Below the pieces are notes generated by a model that did no database searches, was not told the DNA's origin, and saw only the letters and a program-made list of their open reading frames with translations. The position numbers were made by a program, and so were the translations under genes. A DNA stretch of 64,000 bases from NCBI RefSeq assembly GCF_015354245.1, contig NZ_JADKYZ010000006.1, positions 310,001 to 374,000 on the forward strand, read 5' to 3'. Below are positions 59,250-64,000 of this stretch, one piece after another. The stretch's first letter is position 1. Each line of letters begins with the position of its first letter. This DNA is from Diaphorobacter caeni. GTDB lineage: Bacteria; Pseudomonadota; Gammaproteobacteria; Burkholderiales; Burkholderiaceae_C.

Positions 59250-61808
59250 ATGACAGTAATAGCGACAAACAATTTGGTGGCCGAGGGCTGGAAGCGCGTG
59301 CTTTCGCGCGTGGCCGACGAGGCGGTGGGGCGGGGCGTGCATCCCGCGAGCGTCGTGGTGCTTGTTCCCTATGCGCAACTCATGGCGCAGGCGCAGAAAC
59401 AATGGGCAGCGCTGTTTCCCGACGGCTTCATGCCGCGTTTCGAGACGACCCGCAACTGGGCGACCACGCTGGGCGCGGAGCCGCCTTCGGGCAGCGGGTT
59501 CCAGTTCGACGTGGCCTGCGACGCGTTGACGGGGCGCAGCCTGCTGGAGGCAGCGGGCTTTGGCGCGCAGACGGATGCGATGCTCGGTCTGATGCTGGAG
59601 ATGGCCCAGCAGCTGTCCACGCTCGTGGCCTCTGTCGAGCCCGGTGAACGGGAGGCATGGGCCGAGACCGCGCGCACGCATCTCGGTCTGCCGCTGACCG
59701 CGGAGGCGCTGCAGCTCGAGGCGGCCGCCGCCAGAGTGGCGCTCGAATGGGTGCTTGCCACCACGCCCGCGACCGACGTGCTGTTCGGCGAAGGCGTGCG
59801 CAACTCCGTGCACATGCTGGTCGCGCTCGAAGGTTTTCATCCCGATCCATTGGCCAAGACGCTGCTTGCCCGATGGGGCGAGGCGGGAGTGGCCGTGTCG
59901 CTGCCCGAGGCGTTTTCTGCCGAGCCGTTCGAGCCCGCGCAATTGGTGGCCCTGCACGAGGCGCTGGACGCGGAAGACGAGGCGCAGCTGGCCGCCGCGT
60001 GCGTGATGCAGCATCTCGCGGATGGGCATGTTCCGGTGGCGCTGGCGGCGACGGATCGCGCGCTCACGCGGCGCATCGTCGCGCTGCTCGGCGAGGCGCG
60101 CGTGCCCGTCAAGGACGAGAACGGCTGGACGCTCTCCACCACCCGCAAGGCCGCGCAGATCATTGTGACGCTGCGTGCCGCGGCATGGCATGCCGCGAGC
60201 GATGATGTGCTCGACTGGCTCAAGCATCTGCCGCCCGAGACCGTGCCCGCGCTGCCTCAGCTCGAGCGCTGGCTGCGTGGTCTGGGCGTTCGGCAATGGA
60301 GCCATGCGCGCAAGTACGAGCCGCGAAACAAGCCCGAGGTTTCGGCGCTGTGCGAGCAGATCGATGCGTGGCGCGGCGAGCTCAAGGGCACGAAGACGTT
60401 GACCCAGTGGCTGACGTCGCTGCGCGGTCAGCTGCAACAGACCGGCTGCTGGGATGTGCTGAATGAGGACCTCGCGGGCGCCAAGGTGCTCGCCGAACTG
60501 CGTCTGCTGGAAGGGCTGGAGGCCGATCTGGATCTGCTCAGCGGATCGGAGCGTCGCATGGGGCTCTCGCAGTTCAACAACTGGGCCAACGACGTGATGG
60601 AGGCCGGGCGTTTCCGGCCCGATTCCGACCGGGATTCGCCGGTCATCGTGCTGCCGATGCCGCAACTGCTCGCGCGTCCGTTCAGCGCACTGGTGCTGCC
60701 CGGCTGCGACGAAAAGCGCATGCTGACGGCGCCCGAACCTCCGGGCTCGTGGACCCGCACGCAGCGCGAGGATTTGGGGCTGCCCACGCGCGATGAACAT
60801 GAGGCGGCGCAGCGCGCGGCCTGGGCGCAGGCGATGCGCGTGCCGCATGTCGACATTCTCTGGCGCACGAGCGATGAAGGCGGCGAGCCGCTGCTCGCCA
60901 GCCCGCTGGTTTTGGCGCTGGAACTGGATGCGGGTGCACGCGCGGGCGGCGACGCACGCGTGGCGCGCGAGGTGCCTGTGCAGTTGCTGGAAATGCCTGC
61001 GCCTTCGGCCGCGCAGTTGCCGGTGCACAAGCTGTCGTCCTCCGCTTATTCCGATCTGCGGCATTGCCCGTATCGCTTCTATGCGCTGCGTCAGCTGCGT
61101 CTGCAGGAGGCCGACGAGCTCGATGCCGAGGTCGACAAGCGTGACTTCGGCACCTGGCTGCACGCGACGCTGCAGCACTTTCACGTGACGCTGCTCGAGC
61201 GGCCCACCGACGATGTCGATGAACGCAGCGCGTTGATGGACGAGAGCGCCGCCCGCGCCACGCGCGAGCTGCGCCTGGATGAGGGTGATTTTCTGCCGTT
61301 CTCCGCGGGCTGGCCCGCGCTGCGCGATGGCTATCTGCGCTGGCTGGTCAAGCACGAGCAGGAGGGTGCGAGCTTCACGGTGGCCGAGCACGACGCGACG
61401 CAGCCGCTTGGGCACCTCACGCTGGTCGGCAAGCTCGACCGCATCGACATGACGCGGCCCGAGGGTGGCGGCGAGCCGGTGCGTCTGGTGATCGACTACA
61501 AGACCGAGAACGAACAGGTCACGCGCAAGCGCATCGTGGCCGGATCGGAAGACATTCAACTCGCGTTCTACGCAGCGCTGCTGCAGGACGATGTGCCGCG
61601 AGCGGCCTATGTGAACGTGGGCGAGCGCGGCGAGACCCGCACGTTCGAGCAGGAGGACGTGGTGCATCTGCGCGACGAGCTGGTGGCGGGCATTCTGAGC
61701 GACATGGCGCGCATCGACGACGGCGCGCCGATGCCCGCTCTCGGAGAAGGCGCGGTCTGCGGTTATTGCGCCGCGCGCGGTCTGTGCCGCAAGGATTTCT
61801 GGGCATGA
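59250..61808 (+). CDS. AddB/RexB-like PD-(D/E)XK nuclease of a double-strand-break repair helicase-nuclease
   Basis: An 852-residue protein. The N-terminal and middle parts resemble an inactivated superfamily 1 helicase. The C-terminal nuclease has GKLDRID followed by LVIDYKTEN (the D...ExK-type pattern). Four cysteines that could hold a 4Fe-4S cluster are in RHCPYRFY and CGYCAARGLC, framing the nuclease as in AddB. Its stop overlaps the helicase gene as ATGA. It is divergent from trxA (135-base gap). With the next gene it would process DNA ends for RecA, in place of RecBCD. Confidence 0.85.
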   Translation: MTVIATNNLVAEGWKRVLSRVADEAVGRGVHPASVVVLVPYAQLMAQAQKQWAALFPDGFMPRFETTRNWATTLGAEPPSGSGFQFDVACDALTGRSLLEAAGFGAQTDAMLGLMLEMAQQLSTLVASVEPGEREAWAETARTHLGLPLTAEALQLEAAAARVALEWVLATTPATDVLFGEGVRNSVHMLVALEGFHPDPLAKTLLARWGEAGVAVSLPEAFSAEPFEPAQLVALHEALDAEDEAQLAAACVMQHLADGHVPVALAATDRALTRRIVALLGEARVPVKDENGWTLSTTRKAAQIIVTLRAAAWHAASDDVLDWLKHLPPETVPALPQLERWLRGLGVRQWSHARKYEPRNKPEVSALCEQIDAWRGELKGTKTLTQWLTSLRGQLQQTGCWDVLNEDLAGAKVLAELRLLEGLEADLDLLSGSERRMGLSQFNNWANDVMEAGRFRPDSDRDSPVIVLPMPQLLARPFSALVLPGCDEKRMLTAPEPPGSWTRTQREDLGLPTRDEHEAAQRAAWAQAMRVPHVDILWRTSDEGGEPLLASPLVLALELDAGARAGGDARVAREVPVQLLEMPAPSAAQLPVHKLSSSAYSDLRHCPYRFYALRQLRLQEADELDAEVDKRDFGTWLHATLQHFHVTLLERPTDDVDERSALMDESAARATRELRLDEGDFLPFSAGWPALRDGYLRWLVKHEQEGASFTVAEHDATQPLGHLTLVGKLDRIDMTRPEGGGEPVRLVIDYKTENEQVTRKRIVAGSEDIQLAFYAALLQDDVPRAAYVNVGERGETRTFEQEDVVHLRDELVAGILSDMARIDDGAPMPALGEGAVCGYCAARGLCRKDFWA

Positions 61809-64000
61809 CGATCAACACGACAACAGCGACGACCACCGCCGCCTACGAGCACAACGGCCAGCCGGTTTCGCGCCAGGCGTTCTACGCAATCGCCTGCGAT
61901 CCGCAGCGCAGCGTGGCGGTGGAGGCCTGCGCGGGCGCGGGCAAGACCTGGATGCTGGTCTCGCGCATGCTGCGCGCGTTGCTTGATGGAGCCGAGCCGC
62001 ACGAGATTCTGGCGATCACCTTCACCAAGAAGGCGGCCGGCGAAATGCGCCAGCGCCTGCAGGAATGGCTCGAGGATTTTGCTGACAAGCCCGCGTATGA
62101 ACTCGAGAAGGAACTGCTCGCGCGCGGCGTGGATGCGCTGCGCGTGAAGGAGCAGGCCGTCGCGCTGCAGACGCTCTACCGAAGGACGCTGGACAGCGGC
62201 CGCCCGGTGCAGATCCGCACCTTCCACAGCTGGTTCGCTGCGCTGCTCGGCACTGCGCCGCTGCAGGTGTTGCAGGACCTCGGCATGCCCGCGCACTACG
62301 AATTGCTGGAGGATGACACCGAGGCCGTGCGCGAGGTGTGGCGACCGTTTCTCGCGGCGGTGACGCAGGACGCCGTTCTGCGCGCCGACTACGAGCGTTC
62401 GATCGCGCTGCATGGCCGCTCGCAGACGCACAAGGCGCTGGAGGCGGCGTTGTCCAAGCGCGTCGAGTTCACGCTGGCTGACGAGGCGGGCGTGATTGAT
62501 GCGTCCGTGCCGCATTTCACCGAACAGTTTCCTGAGTTCGAAGGACTTGCCAAACCCAGCGATGCGCTGATGAGCGAGGCGGCGAGCACGCGCTGGCATG
62601 CACGTTCTGCCGCGCTTGGAAGCGAAAGCGCCAAGACGCCACAGAAGGCTGCTGATGCGGTGGTCGACGCCTTTCTGCAGCCCGACCCCGACAAGCGACT
62701 CGCGCTGCTGCGCGCTGCTTTTTTCGTTGCCAAGGAAGACCGGCTGACCACCCATCTGCGCAAGTTCGATGTGGCGCAGGATGCCGAATTGGAACTGCAG
62801 CAGCTTTGCGCGGCGCAGCGCCAGCACACGGCCTGGCAGCACCAGCAGCGCGTGGCGCGTCTGTCGCGCGTGCTGATCGCGCAGTTCGGCGCGTTGAAGC
62901 GCGAGCGTGGCTGGATCGACATGAACGACGTCGAGCGCACGGCGATGAAGCTGCTCTCCGATCCGATTCTGAGCGGCTGGGTGCAGGAGCGCCTCGACGC
63001 GCGCGTGCGTCATCTGCTGGTGGATGAGTTTCAGGACACCAATCCGCTGCAGTGGCAGTCGCTGCACGCCTGGCTGTCGGGCTACGCGGGAGCGGGCGGT
63101 GGATCGGGCGCGCCGAGCGTGTTCATCGTGGGCGATCCCAAGCAGAGCATCTACCGCTTTCGCCGCGCGGAGCCGCAGGTGTTCAAGGCTGCGCAGACCT
63201 TTGTGCGCGAAGGGCTGGAGGGCGATGTGCTCGCCTGCGACCATACGCGCCGCAACGCCAAGGGACTGATCGCTGCCGTCAATCAGGTGATGCAGGCGGC
63301 ACAGGCCCAGCAGGAATACGCGGGCTTTCGCGATCACACCACGGAATCGACGGTTCCCGGCCTGCTCTGGCGCTTGCCGAAGATTGCGGACGAAGAGGGC
63401 GATCAAGATGACGCCTCGGCCGATGCGGCGGAGCCCGCCGAATGGCGCGACAGCCTGACTGTGCCGCGCCACGAGGCCGAAGAGACGCTGCGCATGCGCG
63501 AGAGCGCGCAGGCCGCGCAGTGGGTGGTGGCGCAGATCCGAAGCGGCATTCCCGCCAGAGAAATCATGGTGCTTGCTCGCAAGCGTGCGCGTCTTGCCGA
63601 AATGGAAGCGGCACTGCGTGCGCTGCACATCCCCTGCGTTCAGCCCGAGAAGACCGAGCTCAGCGAAACGCCCGAGGTGCAGGACGTGATCGCGCTGATG
63701 GACGTGCTGGTGTCTACCGCGCACGACCTGTCGCTGGCACGCGCGCTCAAGTCCCCGCTGTTTGGCGTGGAGGACGATGCGCTGACGGAAATCGCGCTGC
63801 TGCGCACCGAACCCGAATGGTCGCAGTCGTCGTGGTTTGACGTGGTGACGGGCGCGGGCGATCGGCTCAGCGCGCCGCTGCAGGACGCGGCCGCGCGGCT
63901 TGCCATGTATCGCGGCTGGGTGCAGAGTCAGCCCCCGCACGATGCGCTGCAGGCCATCTACCGCCATGCCGACGTGTTCGCGCGATTCGCGGCGGCATCG
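61805..64000 (+). CDS. AddA-like UvrD/RecB-type helicase-nuclease, cut by window edge
   Basis: Starts at ATG 61805, overlapping the AddB-like stop; 732 codons are present and the frame is open at base 64000. Helicase motifs: Q-motif region PVSRQAFYAIACDP, Walker A VEACAGAGKTW, motif Ia ITFTKKAAGEMRQRL, Walker B LLVDEFQDT, motif III GDPKQSIYRFRRAEP. The C-terminal nuclease expected in AddA proteins lies beyond the window. Pairing with an AddB-like neighbour supports the AddAB assignment over UvrD. Confidence 0.9.
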   Translation, partial: MTINTTTATTTAAYEHNGQPVSRQAFYAIACDPQRSVAVEACAGAGKTWMLVSRMLRALLDGAEPHEILAITFTKKAAGEMRQRLQEWLEDFADKPAYELEKELLARGVDALRVKEQAVALQTLYRRTLDSGRPVQIRTFHSWFAALLGTAPLQVLQDLGMPAHYELLEDDTEAVREVWRPFLAAVTQDAVLRADYERSIALHGRSQTHKALEAALSKRVEFTLADEAGVIDASVPHFTEQFPEFEGLAKPSDALMSEAASTRWHARSAALGSESAKTPQKAADAVVDAFLQPDPDKRLALLRAAFFVAKEDRLTTHLRKFDVAQDAELELQQLCAAQRQHTAWQHQQRVARLSRVLIAQFGALKRERGWIDMNDVERTAMKLLSDPILSGWVQERLDARVRHLLVDEFQDTNPLQWQSLHAWLSGYAGAGGGSGAPSVFIVGDPKQSIYRFRRAEPQVFKAAQTFVREGLEGDVLACDHTRRNAKGLIAAVNQVMQAAQAQQEYAGFRDHTTESTVPGLLWRLPKIADEEGDQDDASADAAEPAEWRDSLTVPRHEAEETLRMRESAQAAQWVVAQIRSGIPAREIMVLARKRARLAEMEAALRALHIPCVQPEKTELSETPEVQDVIALMDVLVSTAHDLSLARALKSPLFGVEDDALTEIALLRTEPEWSQSSWFDVVTGAGDRLSAPLQDAAARLAMYRGWVQSQPPHDALQAIYRHADVFARFAAAS

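Noticed and set aside
59187-61667. 826-residue minus-strand frame
   Set aside because: Antisense to the AddB-like gene, whose nuclease and cysteine motifs are real.
61763-63967. 734-residue minus-strand frame
   Set aside because: Antisense to the AddA-like helicase with intact helicase motifs.
1-64000. CRISPR arrays, tRNAs, rRNA, insertion sequences, prophage or attachment sites
   Set aside because: I read all gaps and saw no regularly spaced repeats, no tRNA-like cloverleaf, and no transposase, integrase or phage structural gene.

Overview
The window is one uninterrupted stretch of GC-rich proteobacterial chromosome. Gene content and order point to a betaproteobacterium of the order Burkholderiales, most likely Comamonadaceae. 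The signs are a Bug-type solute-binding protein, the mltG-tmk-holB-pilZ-tatD block, a BaeSR-type efflux locus, and AddAB-like rather than RecBCD-like recombination genes beside trxA and rho. This is inferred from gene families; no 16S rRNA or other marker lies in the window. I saw no tRNA, rRNA, insertion sequence, prophage or CRISPR array. Coding density is high and many neighbouring genes overlap by 1-4 bases.

Region by region. 1-5353: a catabolic operon on the minus strand (two beta-keto acid cleavage enzymes, an SDR dehydrogenase, a carboxymuconolactone-decarboxylase-like protein and a Bug binding protein) with a divergent AraC-family regulator. 5374-13531: a BaeS/BaeR-type two-component system divergent from a complete three-gene RND efflux pump. 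13546-22273: a partial type VI secretion (T6SS) locus (pppA, tagH and tssA on minus; tssH/clpV on plus), followed by a likely M15-fold peptidoglycan hydrolase effector and a secreted partner that could be its immunity protein. 22297-28282: housekeeping block (ygfZ, mltG, tmk, holB, pilZ, tatD, ankyrin lipoprotein). 28393-33854: msbA, divergent from tolB-pal-cpoB-tcdA. 34342-43374: a six-gene polysaccharide operon on minus (wzm, wzt with a C-terminal extension, a methyltransferase, a 1313-residue kinase-like/coiled-coil/GT2/GT4 protein, wecB, a glycosyltransferase), visibly less GC-rich in parts than its surroundings. 43694-53450: a mixed set including a NUC1-type endonuclease, an oxidoreductase with a divergent HxlR regulator, a membrane-epimerase fusion next to a DUF4166 protein, a 7TM-type sensor kinase with a sigma-54 activator, and an MFS transporter. 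53562-57099: coaA, then a two-gene RNA-repair cassette (RNA ligase plus HD-Pnk). 57210-64000: rho, trxA and a divergent addB-addA-like pair that runs off the right edge.

The most interesting parts are (a) the polysaccharide operon. Its methyltransferase and kinase/coiled-coil protein look like a split and rearranged version of the WbdD chain terminator/molecular ruler, with the ruler fused to glycosyltransferases and paired with a Wzt that has a putative cargo-binding C-terminus. (b) The T6SS-linked M15-like hydrolase and its secreted partner. (c) The RNA ligase/HD-Pnk end-healing-and-sealing cassette. Several palindromes and direct repeats in regulatory positions and one 94-base structured repeat are also recorded.
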